Translations under genes and position numbers: made by a program | In this document: positions 1 to 12,739 of the stretch, piece after piece | Layout: each line of letters opens with the position of its first letter | How positions within the stretch are numbered: the stretch's first letter is position 1 | Assembly (NCBI GenBank): GCA_016165875.1 | Contig: JABBOT010000002.1 | Coordinates: 24,814,265 to 24,878,264, forward strand | DNA: 64,000 bases | DNA from: Acanthopleura granulata | Taxonomy: Eukaryota; Mollusca; Polyplacophora; Chitonida; Chitonidae | Direction: 5' to 3' | Notes under the pieces: model-generated | Databases searched by the model: none | What the model was told of the DNA's origin: nothing | The model's input: only the letters and a program-made list of their open reading frames with translations

Positions 1-1385
1 AAACAAACACAGATGTGAAGGTTGTTAAAGTTTCACCCTTTCTTCAATCTATCTATATCATTCATCTGTCATGGCACAATTACCAGGTATCATGGGGGGG
101 GATTTTTTTTCAAAGTTTTTACAAATCCATATTTGCGAACTATTCTAAGCGGTGGAGCTCAACAGCCATTTATGGAACAAAAGTGAGGCAAAAGAGTTTT
201 CCAATCATACAGTCATCTCTGTTCTGCCCTAGCATTATCAGCTTTATGAACAAACTGATACGACTTACAAAATCAGGTGCTTATCAGGTGTGTAAAACAC
301 AGTTACCGCCAAACTCTAGGTTAAATGCACAGGCTTACATTTCTATTCCTGAAAAAGGCTGGTGTCATGTAAACATTTCTAGCAAGTAAACTATTGACGG
401 TGGCTCAAATACGTTGGCACACACCAGAAACTACATGTCTCTGACTACAAATTGGTGTCTCAGATTTCTAGCTTTTGTAGTTCTCAAGTCACAGGCCACT
501 GATGTAAGTGAAATAAGTGTTTTGACCATATCTCAAAAAGTTACAACGATGGGCAAAATCTGTAAGCAGATTCGGAATCAACGTTGCCAAGTACACCAGA
601 ACACATAAAAACGTTATCAAAATATCAACTTTTTATGCTGAGCTTCCAAAGTTTATAATGCATGTTCAAGATTTTATTAAACTTGTTGTAACTGGGATCA
701 CTCTGCAAGGATATCAAATTTCAAAAGAATCCGTTAAAAAAGATTTTTAAAGTCAATGATCAAAATCCAACATGGCCACCAGGTCACGTGACCAAAGTTA
801 TCCAAAAACAGCCACAATTTGCCTCATAACCTTGTTCCTAAAATCACCAAATTTCAACAACATCCAATAAAACTTTTTCCTTTTAGAGTCCTTAAAGCTT
901 CAAAAAAAACAGAAGAAAAATAACAATAATAATCTGAACAATTTCCCACAGTGCTTGGCCACCTAATGATATCCAAAAATTATTGATGAAGAACAACAAG
1001 ACGTACACAACTTGATGGCTTATTGCCACAGAATGGAATTCCTCATGGTAACTACATCTTATAAATTTACTTACTTATTTGATTAGCTTTTTACGTCATA
1101 CTAAAGAATTTTTCACTGATATGACGACGACCAGCATTACGCTGGGAGGATACTGGGCAGCCACTTGGGGAACCCATTTTTATAATATTTCACTTCTATA
1201 CAAGAAACATGTATTTACATTATGCTTCTGATCGCCAGGTAAGACCTAAACCTGTCATTATGTTACCAGATGTGTTTTTCAGATATTGGTGATGGAAAAT
1301 GACAGATAATAAAATTATTCATCTTACTTTGAGCTAAAGCGGATTTATCCACTGAAAATTAATCCATGCATTAGACAGGACATAC
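1..1385. other. Intron of the SRCR gene, no exon recognised
   Basis: The second half of SRCR domain 4 is expected downstream of the donor at 1385-1384 on the minus strand. I see no SRCR-like exon (CxxxEtxLxdC pattern) before the left edge. A short stretch at 1128-1180 resembles the tail of the common SINE on the minus strand (catgctggccgcc-like motif). Nothing else is recognisable. Confidence 0.5.
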
Positions 1386-4300
1386 GTTGACAGCCCCAGT
1401 GTCCTACAGGCCACAGAGGCCACAGCGGAGTCAGCTCCTCGCCCACATACGTGCCCCCAGCCGCCTTGGTAGAACGCCTGCAGATAACCCACAGAATGTG
1501 AGTGTCCACCCGTCAAACGAAATTGAAGATCTATCTTATCTGTTGAAAAACAAGTAGTCATGAGATTTCAGACCTCAAAAAAAAAAAAAAACCTGACAAT
1601 CTATCCCACTGATGCTGTCAACATCTAGGTGATTTAATTGAATAAAACTTATATTAAAACTGATAAACCTCAATTTCCAGTCATCCAATGCAATTTAGCT
1701 ACTCAAATAAATGTTTCAGTGCGGTACAAAAAGCACCTGCAGATACGCTAATTATATCATGTACACACAGCTGGCAGCCTTACTGGTTTATACTTCACTC
1801 ACTTGCATCATCGCATGATATGATCACTTGACCAGCCGCTCTTTTAAGCCATCGTGATGAAGGACAGTCTGTTAACTTGGACTCGGATCCATCACAATTG
1901 CCTACACTGAGGTACGTCGTGTAATTACGACCAGCCACAGGATCATTTATTCGCACCACCTTGGCTCCAAACCTTTGTTCACAAGATAAAGGAACAATCA
2001 ATGAATGTTTAGGAACAGATGAACAGTTTTCAGATTAAGAAAATGCATATCCCAAATATCCAAAATTATAACCATGAGATTACTTACAAATGTTGGTTTT
2101 TGGAAACTTGACTAGAGGTTGTTCCTTTAAGTTACGCTTTCCATGCAATTCCTTTACAACTTTAAATGCAATTAAAGTACTTTCACAAAAATTCTATATC
2201 TTTTCACCATTTTCCCACAATCATACCTGGGAAGATTTAAAGTTTTACAGGCTACAGATGCTTCGACAAAGTCGAAATAATGACTAAAAACGTTCCTCCA
2301 TTGATCCTCGAAGTAGCCTTCCAGAACACCGCTGTGCTGATACATGGAACCATGCAGACGTAAATCTTCTGTAAAACAAAGTAACCACCTTCACTATCCA
2401 CATATGCAACAATTCACACATGTAGAAACCATGAAAAACAAAATGCAACATTTCCATGAAAATATGATATACATGTAGCTTTTCCACATTATAATTAATC
2501 AACATTTCATGTAACTCATGTAAATGGCATGTTCCAAGGACTAACGTCTTCCATTATCCTGGCAGCAAAATGGCAATAGTCTGGGTCATAATCTGGGACT
2601 TTCTCATACGTACCACGAAGAACTGGACATTTGTTTGTCCCCTGTATGCTGCTGGGCTTAGTGCTCTTCCAGGACTGAATATATTTTTTTTCTCTCCTAA
2701 GGAACAGTCGAGGCAACAGAAGTGTATTCAAAATAAAGGGGTGAATAAATATCAATTTGAAAAATAGGGAAAGAATAAGAAATAAAACTTAATGTAAATT
2801 TGTATATGAACAGGTGATGTGTTAGAACGGAAATAATGGCTTCATTCACTGCGTATACGCTGCAATAACTGCAATGAAAAAAGGAAGTGCCCATTGTTTT
2901 TGGATGAGGCTGCAGGCCGAAAGTCCATGTAAAACAACCATGGGGTCCATGTTTTTGTATATTGTTACGTCATCCTGCTGAGCTCAGAATGGAACGTCAT
3001 GAAACTAAATGTACCTCTTTCGATGTCATGGCGTCTGGGTATAAAGTACTAATAATGAATCCATAAAAGTGATATTTATAAACTATCCGAGGTAGCACTT
3101 TCATCACTGAAAGAAATCCGGGTATTTCGCCGTGATATATAGTACAAGAATGTTAAAAGTAATCTACCAAGTAAACAAGTTCAAAGCCTTTCATTTGCAG
3201 AAGTAAACACCATGAATATATATATATAGAATATTATTCCAGGAGGTACAATCCGGTATGATGCTTTACACACTCTATGTTGTTTGAAAGGTCATCTCTT
3301 TTTTAATAATATGTATATTTGCACACAGTCCGCAATTATTCCCAGGACAGAACTGCCTACATTTCTTTAATTTTAAGACTGCTCGAAGAAATAAATTCAT
3401 AATGTCATCACTAATTCTTTGATCCTGTTTCCTACTGAATGTCACACCTCCACTTCTTAACCTCAAATTTAACATGTTGACCTACATATGGATTGCACAG
3501 CAGTTGGTGACGTCATATTTGTTTTCATACAAGCAGATGACATGCTGTGCTAACGTATCCTCCTTTCACTGTCTGAGGTTGGAAAAATCCCGGTCAACTC
3601 TATGACATTACTCGCTAACAACAGTGTTTTGTCATGTGAAAAATTCACTGCCTATATGCCATGGTATATGCAGCTGTATTCTTTATGTTAAAATCATCTA
3701 TATATATTTATTTAGGTATTTATTCATTTGATGGGTGTTTTACGCCGTACTCAAGAATGTTTCGCCAATAGGACGGTCGCTAACACCAGAGATGAAGTCA
3801 ACCTGAGTTGGATTTGAACTCCCAGCGACCACATTGGTGAAAGTCTCCTGGGTGCTCTACTAGCACGGAGACCGCCTATATTGATACAAACCTAACTACC
3901 GACAGATAGACATGTCCCTCTCTCCTCCAAAACCGATAAACCACAAGGACACGATGCATCTAGAGTTCTTAAAAAACGCATCACGCTGGTTTTAAGATTA
4001 TATGATCATTAGCCTTTAGGAAAAACATACAAAGTAGTATGTCTCAGAACAGTGGCCCCAATCAGTGCTTTGAAAGATACCACCCTTAACGATTAACATA
4101 CCTTAACATCACTTTCCCTATATGCAGATGTTTAGGGTATGACTTAATTTTGTACCAGTGAGCAAAAAATTTAACTGAATATGTGAACAGTAATATAACT
4201 GATCAGAACCAAGACAAAATAATCATTACCACAGGACACATATGTAATTTTGCGATAGAGCTCGTATCGTTTCTTGAAGTAATCCATGGTGCAGTCTTCT

Positions 4301-7300
4301 AAACTTGCTTCAGTTCCTTTACATCTTATATCCTCAATCCAACCTTTACGTGGTTCATGTCTGAACGTATCATCAAAACTAGAAATAACACGAGCCATTT
4401 TACTGAAACAAAGAATTAGGCAACAAAGTTACATTGAGAAAACAATAGCTATGTTCAACTCAACAGCTCACAGTGCATAACATAAAAATGCTTGTTTAAT
4501 TCCATACATTAGCACTTATATTATTAATATTCATTAATAAATAAATTGCAACCTTATTGTAATCATATTTCAACAATTACCACTGCTGCGTTCAACTCAT
4601 GTTAACCCACATAGTCTGGCTTTAGGGTGAATGGCAGTTTCACAATTTATTTATTCATCTATTAATGTTTTACACCAAACTCAAGACTTTTTGACTTATA
4701 GACAATGCACTGTTCTGGAAACATAACTCCAAGATTCTGATCGTATGTACACAAAGTTAAAGAGACTGTACCAGAGAATTATAGCAACACTTTGAATTAT
4801 ATATTTATTTATTTGGATGGTGCTTTACGCTGTACTCAGGAATATTTCACTTTTATGACGGCAGGCAGCATTATGTTGAGGGGAAGCCGAGCAGAGCCCG
4901 GGGGGAGCCCACGACCATCAGCAGGTTGCTGGCAGCCCTTCGCATATACGAACGGAGAGGAAGCCAGCATGAGCTGAAGTTGAATTCATGTTGACTGGAT
5001 TGGTGAGAGGATTCTGGGTCATTATGCTGCACTAGCACATTAACCAACTGAGCCACAGAGGCAACACTTTGGTTAAAGCAATTCTAACTGAAAAGTAAAA
5101 GATAGTGCATGTTTTAGGTTACGTTTGCCCAAAAGGTTGCACAATATTATATTTATTTCTGTACAGTATTTTTTTCTAACAGTTACCATTAACTGTGCTC
5201 CATCGACTAGCATGAAACGCAACCATTCTGTTTGGAGTGTGATGTAATTCTTCCAAGTGCAGAACACATCTTGTTACTTGATACCGCAGTAAGCAGTATG
5301 TCACCCATCCCCGCCAAAAAAAGATAAATATAGTACAATCAGCCATTGCATAGTATAGAAACTCAATGCACTTGTGGGCAAGTGTACAACCTGCAAAAGA
5401 TGCAATTCAAAGAAATCAAAAAAAGACACACTTCACAGACGCATGGATTCAATAATGACATGGACAAATGCATGGCAAGAAAAATAGCAGGGAAGGTTAC
5501 AATTTGTACCACTCTGTTTGGGTTGATGAACACTAAATCAAGGGAGGAACTGGGTCAGGGTACAAATTTGAGCAATATGTGCAAGGGCAGACAATGTCTA
5601 AAACAGATCGAAGTGTGAAAAAATAACCTGACAGTGCACAAGTTCAGGTCATTTTGCACACTTTTGTGAGTTTGAGAACTCTATACCTAATATTTGCCAA
5701 GATATACTCCACACATACTTGAGAAATATGTACAAGGGCAGACAACTCCTCCAATAGATCAAAACACAACAAAATAACCTGAGCGTGCACAACTTCAGGC
5801 CACTTTGAACACTTTGTGAGAGTCTGAGAATACTATGTCTAATAATTGCTGAGATATTATGACCAAGAGCAGATAGCTCCTAAAACAGATCGAAATGCAA
5901 AAAAACAACCTGACAGTACACAGCTCCAGGTCATTTTGCACACTTTGTGTGCGTCTGAGAATCCTATGCCTATTAGTTGCTGAAATATGCACTGCACATG
6001 CTTGAGAAATATGTGCAAGGCAGACAACGCCTAAAAAGGATCAAAACACAGTAAAATAACGACAACTTCAGGTCACTTTGTACACTTTGTGTGAGTTTGA
6101 GAATCCTATGCATAATAGTTGCAGAGATAGATTCTGCACAAAGTTGAGCAGGAAGGCCAGCTGGCCGGCCAGAAAAAGCGATCGCTGTGTGTCCCCCATC
6201 TTAATGAGGGGGGACATAATTAGTCTTCATACACTTATATTTAAGCTTACATCATGCAAAGCTATTCAAGAGATATTCGTTACGATATAAATATTCTCTG
6301 GTATAGTCTCTTTAAGAGTATTTATTTCAACTATACTTACTGAGGAAAGCCTAAACTGCGACACAGAATTACAGCAACAGCATCAGTGTCCCAATAATCA
6401 GAACGTTTTACAGTTCCCCACTCTCCCATATGGTAATATTCCACCCTGCCCACAGATAAGGATGAACCACTCATCAGTCGGAACTGACCCTCTCCACCTG
6501 AGATAATAATCATTTATTATTTAGTGAACACATTTACAACAGTGTCCACTGTGAACTGTGGAGATGACACTGGTGACAATGTAGTTACCACAAGGCAATA
6601 TATATATATATCTGATGGAAAAGAAATGACTATTTTTACAGTACTACTAACACAGTAGCCAAAAATATTGTATTTGACCGAAAAGTTCACTGTTACATTA
6701 TACATTATACATGTAGGTATGCTACTATATCCAGATCATTCCGCCATCACTGCGTTTTTTAATTGATGCACACTGTCCGTGAATGACATAAGTTCACCAA
6801 AGCAATTTTCATCAAAACTGAATTTGACACTCTTCCACCATTTCGCAGATTACATGGATGCTGGGGATACTCAACGTCATCCCTCATCACTCTTTCATTT
6901 GTTTGTTTACTGTGGGCAAAGTTGGCTCTATGACATAACAACTCAACATGAGCTTTCCGAAGTGAAAAGAACATGCCCCAAGGAGTGGGACTAATTTGCT
7001 TTCACATTGCTGAGCACTTTCCAACAGACTGCACGACAAGTGGCATGGGTGTAAACCATGCCCACACGCAGGGCTATAGTAGACGAGATCTCTGTCCTAA
7101 GGCTTCACCAGTTCCACCTTGACTATATGTCACAGGACTGAACTTTAAAATGATTAGGCCGACTGTACAGCCATCCACCTAAAATCACATTTTCATGAAA
7201 TTATCCAAAATTCCTACTGTGCATGATGTGCTATAATCTGGGAAAATCAGTAAAATCAAGGTAAATAAAATTCACTTCTGTGCTTACATCTGTCTAACAA

Positions 7301-10067
7301 TACTCAACTCACTCACCACTTCACAAAATCCACCATGTAACTTTATTTCCGGTTTCAGAGTTCCCAGCAGCAATGGACCCTTCCTCTCACTAAAACTGGC
7401 CAGATCATGGGAGCTAGATGTAGGGCCTCCAATAACCACAACAACGTTGCAAGTTCAATACAATGTTACAAGGGCCCACGTGTTGGAAGCTTTGAAGTTC
7501 TGCCCAGGGTTTATGTTATCATGGTACAGACGGACGGCTCTTCACCAAGGTGTCTGTTGAAATCGATCGAGCTGGTAGTATTTATTAATTTATTCATCTG
7601 AATACTATTAACACGTACCTCCTCCTTGTAACATCCCCTAGATGAAAAAGATAAACAAACTGACCTGAGCTGCAAAACACCTTGACCAGTTGGTTTGTGG
7701 GACACCCCACTTCCATCCACTGCACTCCCGGGCACTGCCCTAGAGAGGTCTCATTTCCAAAACACTCCAGTCGGTTGAGAAGGACAGGGCCATTCTCCGA
7801 TCTGTAAGCTTCCTTCAGAGGTCTTGCATCTGTGCTGTATACAAAAACAGAGGAAGTTGAGTCGTACCTTAAAAAATGTTGATCACATAGCCTACGTCTT
7901 TATTTAGAGGTTGATTTACAGTGGAAACTAGCTTGCCTCTGAATGGAACAGTTAATGCTCTAGGCAGGTTTCCTTCTCTGCAGAAAGATATGGTGTGCAT
8001 TTAATGTAATCGGTGGAGGATTCACTCTGTGGGTAACATCGTGATTTTAACTCAGGATCTTTGCAGCCACAGTCCAGTGCTCTACCAACTGAGCTAAAGG
8101 AAAATTCCCACTAGCTACGGCTAGAATAAAGCACTGGAATGCTGCTCCCTTTACATTTAATACCAACTGTTTGGCATTTTCTGCATTTGACTTCAACACT
8201 ATAGTCACTGTTATTAAAATTCTTTTATCCTATCAAAAATCTATGAATGTCATATAACCTCCTAAGGTTAACTTAAAAATCTTCCTTGAAAAGACTGACA
8301 AAAGATGGTGGCTACCAGTGCCAAGGTCTTTCACTAGACATACTGAGGGAGATTCAGGCTTCGGCAGATAACAGTAGCATCTCTCTCATCATAACCGTGT
8401 GCACAAATCGATCCTTCCATGCCATCTACCTTGACCTTAACCAGGCCTGGCTGGCCATCTTTACTAAACTGTGGCTCTGAAAAAGATACAAATTCATCAT
8501 CTTCATCTTTGCAAAAACATCATCATGCACATATATTATGCTAATTTTTTCTCAGAGTTGTCATGTTGCATGTGCCAATTTTAATAAACTCTGAAAACAA
8601 ATCATGCAAACGTGTACAAAGCCAGGAAAACTATTTTATTTGTCACTTCAAAAGGCCTCATTTTCAGGCTTAAGAGACACTACAATAAATGTCCTGTTAA
8701 CTAAATTTTAACACAAACACAATGTGGTTTTCCTCAGTTGTAAATATAAATTATCATGATATTTCATTCAGAATGACTGCAGAGATAGAGCAATAATTTG
8801 GGCCTATATATACTGTAAGTAGAACGAAAGGTATTTTGGGTTTGTCCAGCTTTACAGCCGAGAGAACAGACAGGATTACCACTCCACATACTGATTTGAA
8901 TACATGTGCATACATGCACATGTGAAAGGTACTCAGCACGCCTAATAATTGAGAGACAGAATGCATATCTTCGTTTGGTCTTCACTAACTTTTTCAGTCA
9001 AAACACTGTTCTCATCACAGCTTGATCAGCCTGAGATAAGGCTGTTGCATTGTTTATATACAGAGGTATCGAACCAGTTCCACTGTATCTTATGAAGAGG
9101 ATATTTGCCGGGCACTGGGCAAGGATGAAGGTTTACTCCACCACAAATAAATCTGAACGCTGTCATAGGAGTGTAAAACTTCAGAAGAGCATTAGGCAAT
9201 GCCAGTTATATAATGTGTTTAATGGAATAGAAAATAAATTGAAAAAACAGTCTTCTTTATTTTGTCTCATCTGGTTGTGATCATCCCGTGTTTCAAAGCT
9301 TTGCAATGGCATGTATGTCACTGTAATAAGTAAAAGAAAAAAGTTTACATTTCCTACACAAATTAGATAATTTTAAGTACTATTTTCATTTCTTGACCCT
9401 CCTTCAACAGCGAAAAAAAAAAAGTTTTACTTTGCCTGTAAAGCTAGCATTTAAATTGGTGTGGCCATAAACCCCCAAAATGAGAGTCTGAATGCATTGT
9501 AGGCATCAAACGTTTAATGCTAAATGGAGAGTTACCAAATGGGAATGTAATGTTTACCTAAGCATGTTTATTTCAACATACAAGTAAGACGCTACAGATG
9601 TCCTTCCATTTGTGAACAGGTTTGGTAAATGGGTTAGATGTTACATAAAACCCTGTATAAGTTGAAATAAAACCCTGTATTTATCAGTCACTGTACCTGA
9701 CTGGCCAAAGGCAACTGTCAACAGCCCAAGAATTATGTGACAAACTGGAATAGAAATGCAACTTTGATATAATTGGGCAACAAAAATTACAAGTATCAAT
9801 GTTTATACTATATATATTATATATCAATAGATAAAAGCTTTCCACCCAAACTCCTGAGTCTTCAGTCATTAATTTGTCATAAAACAAGTTGTAGTCTGAT
9901 ATATGCCTGTCTTAACTACACTCTTAAACAAAAATCTATAGCTAAATTCTTTATACAATGCAATCCATTTTAAAGCATCTGATTCTCCTAAGATTGTGAT
10001 ACATACAAATTTGTAAGTTACCTGCTACACAAAATAAAGGCACTTCAAGGTGTTGCGTAAATTCCAT
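1386..10067 (-). CDS. Multi-SRCR-domain receptor, 5' part of gene (incomplete)
   Basis: Scavenger-receptor cysteine-rich protein, secreted or cell-surface; such proteins bind microbial or self ligands. Exons on the minus strand, high to low: 10067-10022, 9744-9697, 8476-8344, 7834-7665, 6497-6341, 4402-4230, 2368-2227, 1972-1803, 1539-1386, then off the left edge; 397 codons are seen. The first two exons give a signal peptide (start MEFTQHLEVP, core CHIILGLLTVAFGQS). SRCR domains follow at residues ~32-132, 133-242, 243-346 and 347-397 (half). Each domain uses two exons with phase 1 at domain borders and phase 2 in the middle. Domain 1 has six cysteines (group A pattern). Domains 2 and 3 keep four, lacking the equivalents of C2 and C7. 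Domain 4 has its first two cysteines, in the GHVC and VACRTLGL motifs. All junctions are GT-AG and in frame. An out-of-frame ATG at 10093 overlaps the start. The ligand and the membrane anchor lie outside what is seen. Confidence 0.88.
3714..3878 (-). mobile_element. tRNA-derived SINE (family A), internally deleted
   Basis: The plus strand shows the tail (ATTTATT, then ggtgttttacgccgtact) followed by the reverse complement of the tRNA-like head (ggatttgaactcccagcga is box B). The central region found in full copies is missing. It lies in an SRCR-gene intron. Confidence 0.75.
4640..4710 (-). mobile_element. SINE family A tail fragment
   Basis: An old, diverged tail (tttattcatctattaatg, then ttttacaccaaactcaaga) without a recognisable head. 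Confidence 0.5.
4797..5063 (-). mobile_element. Near full-length tRNA-derived SINE (family A)
   Basis: Read on the minus strand it has a head with box A (TGTGGCTCAGTTGGTT), a box B-like motif, the central region (ccagcatgagct ... gcaggttgctggca) and the tail ending in an AATAAATA-type run. At about 265 bp it is one of the most complete copies in the window. It sits in the intron between SRCR exons 4230-4402 and 2227-2368. Confidence 0.85.
5575..6165. repeat. Tandem repeat, unit ~130-155 bp, about 4 copies
   Basis: Units begin around 5589, 5738, 5869 and 6023. Shared blocks are 'gcagacaa..ctaaaacagatcgaa', 'aataacctgacagtgcacaa', 'ttcaggtcattttgcacact' and 'gagaatcctatgcctaata'. Copies are diverged and differ in length by small deletions. 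The array lies in the SRCR-gene intron about 175 bp from exon 6341-6497. Confidence 0.8.
7920..8103 (-). mobile_element. tRNA-derived SINE or tRNA relic (family B)
   Basis: On the minus strand, near 8103-8050, there is a very tRNA-like D-arm (TAGCTCAGTTGGTAGAGCA), then an anticodon-arm-like stretch and a degenerate box B (GAGTTAAAATC). The box B departs from GGTTCRANNCC and no matching acceptor stem is evident, so a functional tRNA gene is unlikely. A ~130-bp non-tRNA body follows. Confidence 0.55.
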
Positions 10068-10477
10068 CTGTAACAATTAATTGTCTCGTCCATGCTGAAA
10101 AAAACAAACGAGCATGATTCAGTTATACAATACTAATGGTCATTTTTGCCATTAAGTATAAATAATTTTAAAACCTTTGAAAATGAGTTTTAAAGCTTTC
10201 TCAAAACGGGGAATATATAGCACAACGACACACCACATAAATGTAGAAGTCAGAATGATTGAAGATTGCTGGTCCTACAGTGTACTCCACCTTCACTCTG
10301 GTATCTTTAGGTTCTTATTGAACATCCAAATATCAGAGCGAATGCAGAGTTGTGTAGCACTAGCAGATTATACATGAACATAGAATACAGGCCTACCACT
10401 AAAAGTTGATTAGCAATACAGGTGTTCAACAGGTTGTAAATTTTTCAATGAAATTTGTGTAAAAGTGGTGAAATGTA

Positions 10478-10800
10478 AGCACTATCTACCTCTGGACTAG
10501 AGAGAACTGAGCTGGAAATCAAGAGATCGTTTTTTCAAATCCTCAGTCAGCAAGACTGGTCACAATTGGTGCTGCGGGAAGGGTTGCTAGGGTAGCTTAT
10601 ATAACAAGCTACGATGCTTTGGTCAATTCTGTAAGTTATGTGACTTGGAAAACGAGGGCTGAATGTAACAGGGTGAAACATAAGCACTATCTACAGGTAC
10701 ATCTGGGCTGGAGGAAACTTCCCTTAAGTCTAGTGATAGTGACGTGGACTGGTATCCCAGAGATAGCCTGATGTATTAGACGTTGTATACTGCGGATCCA
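10478..10800. repeat. Diverged two-copy repeat 5' of the SRCR gene
   Basis: Two imperfect units share 'gtgaaa.gtaagcactatctac' and a following ctctggact/ctgggctgga segment. A third relative appears at 16000-16090 (aacagggtggtataaaagca, then ctatgctggaggtaatttccct). It is probably part of an old interspersed element. No coding potential was recognised. Confidence 0.45.
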
Positions 10801-11613
10801 ACTCAGGCCCTTCAAAGTGTTCAATGTACGATACTGACAGCAGGACTCAAGCTTTGTTTTGACAGCAGAAGGTGGAAAAATGTTTAATCATCGCGCATGC
10901 ACCATCCAGACAAGTAGCTTTTGACACATTGTGAAAGGTATTCAGCACGCTGAATCACTAAGACAGACAGAATGCATGTCAGATCACTTTGATTCAGTTA
11001 TAAAGCAACAGCGGAAAAATTTTAGAGTTGCTATTAAAAAGAGAATGGTTGCTTTTTGAGAGCAGTTATTACTAGGTGAATAAAAGAGATATGTAAGCTC
11101 AGTTACATATTTTGTAAAGTCATGCTATCAGATCTCAGGGTTTTATGAACACTGATGGAGAGTATATGCGAGATATTTTCCAAAATTTAGGCATGAATGT
11201 TGTTTGGATAAAACAGAATTATTAATACTAAATCTCTAGCTACACCAAGATAAATTCATCAGTACCGTCAGATCTGGAATGCTCAGATAATTGCATCCCA
11301 TAAAGCAGTCATTTACTCTCTGTACAAGAATAATCACCAGTAAGAAAGATATCTCATTTCTCTCTCTTAAAGTTGTAGATGAATATTGATAAAATACACA
11401 GGATATGTAAAATTATGTAGCCTAAATCTACTAGGTGACGAATTCCATTATTTACTGGTATGTCCTTTTTCCTGTAAGAAAACAATATATTCCTACTTAT
11501 TAGCTAAAAATGCCAAGTTTGGAAAGAATTTATGATCTGATGAAAAGATCACATACAGCGGAAAATAGAATGGGGAGGAAATTTATCAAAATTCTGTTAA
11601 GTCATTTTCCATG

Positions 11614-11690
11614 ATAATGCTGGCGGATGTCGTATAAGTGAAATATTCTTGAGTACGACGTAAAGCACCAATCAAATAAATAACAAAATT
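11614..11690 (+). mobile_element. SINE family A 3' tail fragment
   Basis: Matches the tail of full copies: ataatgctggcgga, then aagtgaaatattcttgagta and gtaaagcaccaatcaaataaataa. Confidence 0.7.
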
Positions 11691-11750
11691 AAGCCATTTT
11701 ACTACCCCTGTATAAATTCTTGTAACGCCATGTTATACATGCCTCATACA

Positions 11751-11988
11751 TCACTGCTAGCGCAGCACAATGATCCCGGTGCTTCTCACCAATGCAGTCG
11801 CTGTGAGTTCAAGTCCAGCTCATGCTGGCTTCATATCAGACCACACGTGGCAAGGTCTGCCAGCAACCTGCCGATGGTCATGGATTTCCCCCGGGCTCTG
11901 CCAGATTTCCTCCCCCCATAATGCAGATCGCTGTCATAGAAATGAAATACTGAGCACGGTGTAAACCACCAGTCAAATAAATGAATCA
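11751..11988 (+). mobile_element. SINE family A copy
   Basis: Contains the sequence after box A (cgcagcacaatgatccc), box B (gtgagttcaagtccagct), the central region (ggtctgccagcaacctgc) and the tail (caccagtcaaataaatgaat). Box A itself is eroded. Confidence 0.8.
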
Positions 11989-12712
11989 TATACTGCTAAT
12001 CAGCGATTTGATCTGAATATAAAGTTTCATTCATTCATATATAACAGGTATGCGACGCTGTTGCATATGATGTTTTAAACAAGGACGATTTTCTTGTCAG
12101 ATAGTTAGATTTGTCGACATTGCACCAAAGTTTATACCGCCTACACAATAGTACACGACAGTGTTGCTTTTGCAGAGGTATGCACAAGACGTAGCCATAT
12201 ACATATCAAACATTAGGGGCAGACAAATAGACATCATGGAAAGCTGTGTGTGTTCACTGCTGGTAACAGTCTTTTGTGAGGTAATTCCCTAATCAGTGGT
12301 AACTGCGCCTGCGTACCTATGCCGATTGACTGTGCGTCTTGAGAAATATACGAATGTAGTGTTGACAAATATAAAACTTGTAAAGAAACCACTTACTGTA
12401 CCCATAATTGTGGCATAAGCACATTGAGTTAACTATATACCAGATCTTATTTATCATTTATCAACTAGTACATTGTAAGTTGACTGGATATGCGATTTTA
12501 TAGAATTCAAACAATGAAACGTGACCAATTTTGGTAATTTTTATGAAAGGCCCATGTATTTTAAATGGGCAATTTTCTCAATTTTCAATCGTCATTTAAA
12601 AAACACTGAGTCACTGTACCCTTATCCCGTCAGCGCCAGGTGAATGCCATTAACTGATGCTTCAGAAAAGCATAACTTTAACGAACTGTGTTCACCTGAA
12701 ACGGTTGGAAAA

Positions 12713-12739
12713 AATATATATATATATATACATATATAT
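12713..12739. repeat. (TA)n microsatellite
   Basis: A run of alternating TA of about 27 bp with one C interruption. Confidence 0.9.

Noticed and set aside
12713..12739. TA-rich tract as a replication origin or promoter
   Set aside because: It is a plain (TA)n microsatellite with nothing around it to support a functional role.
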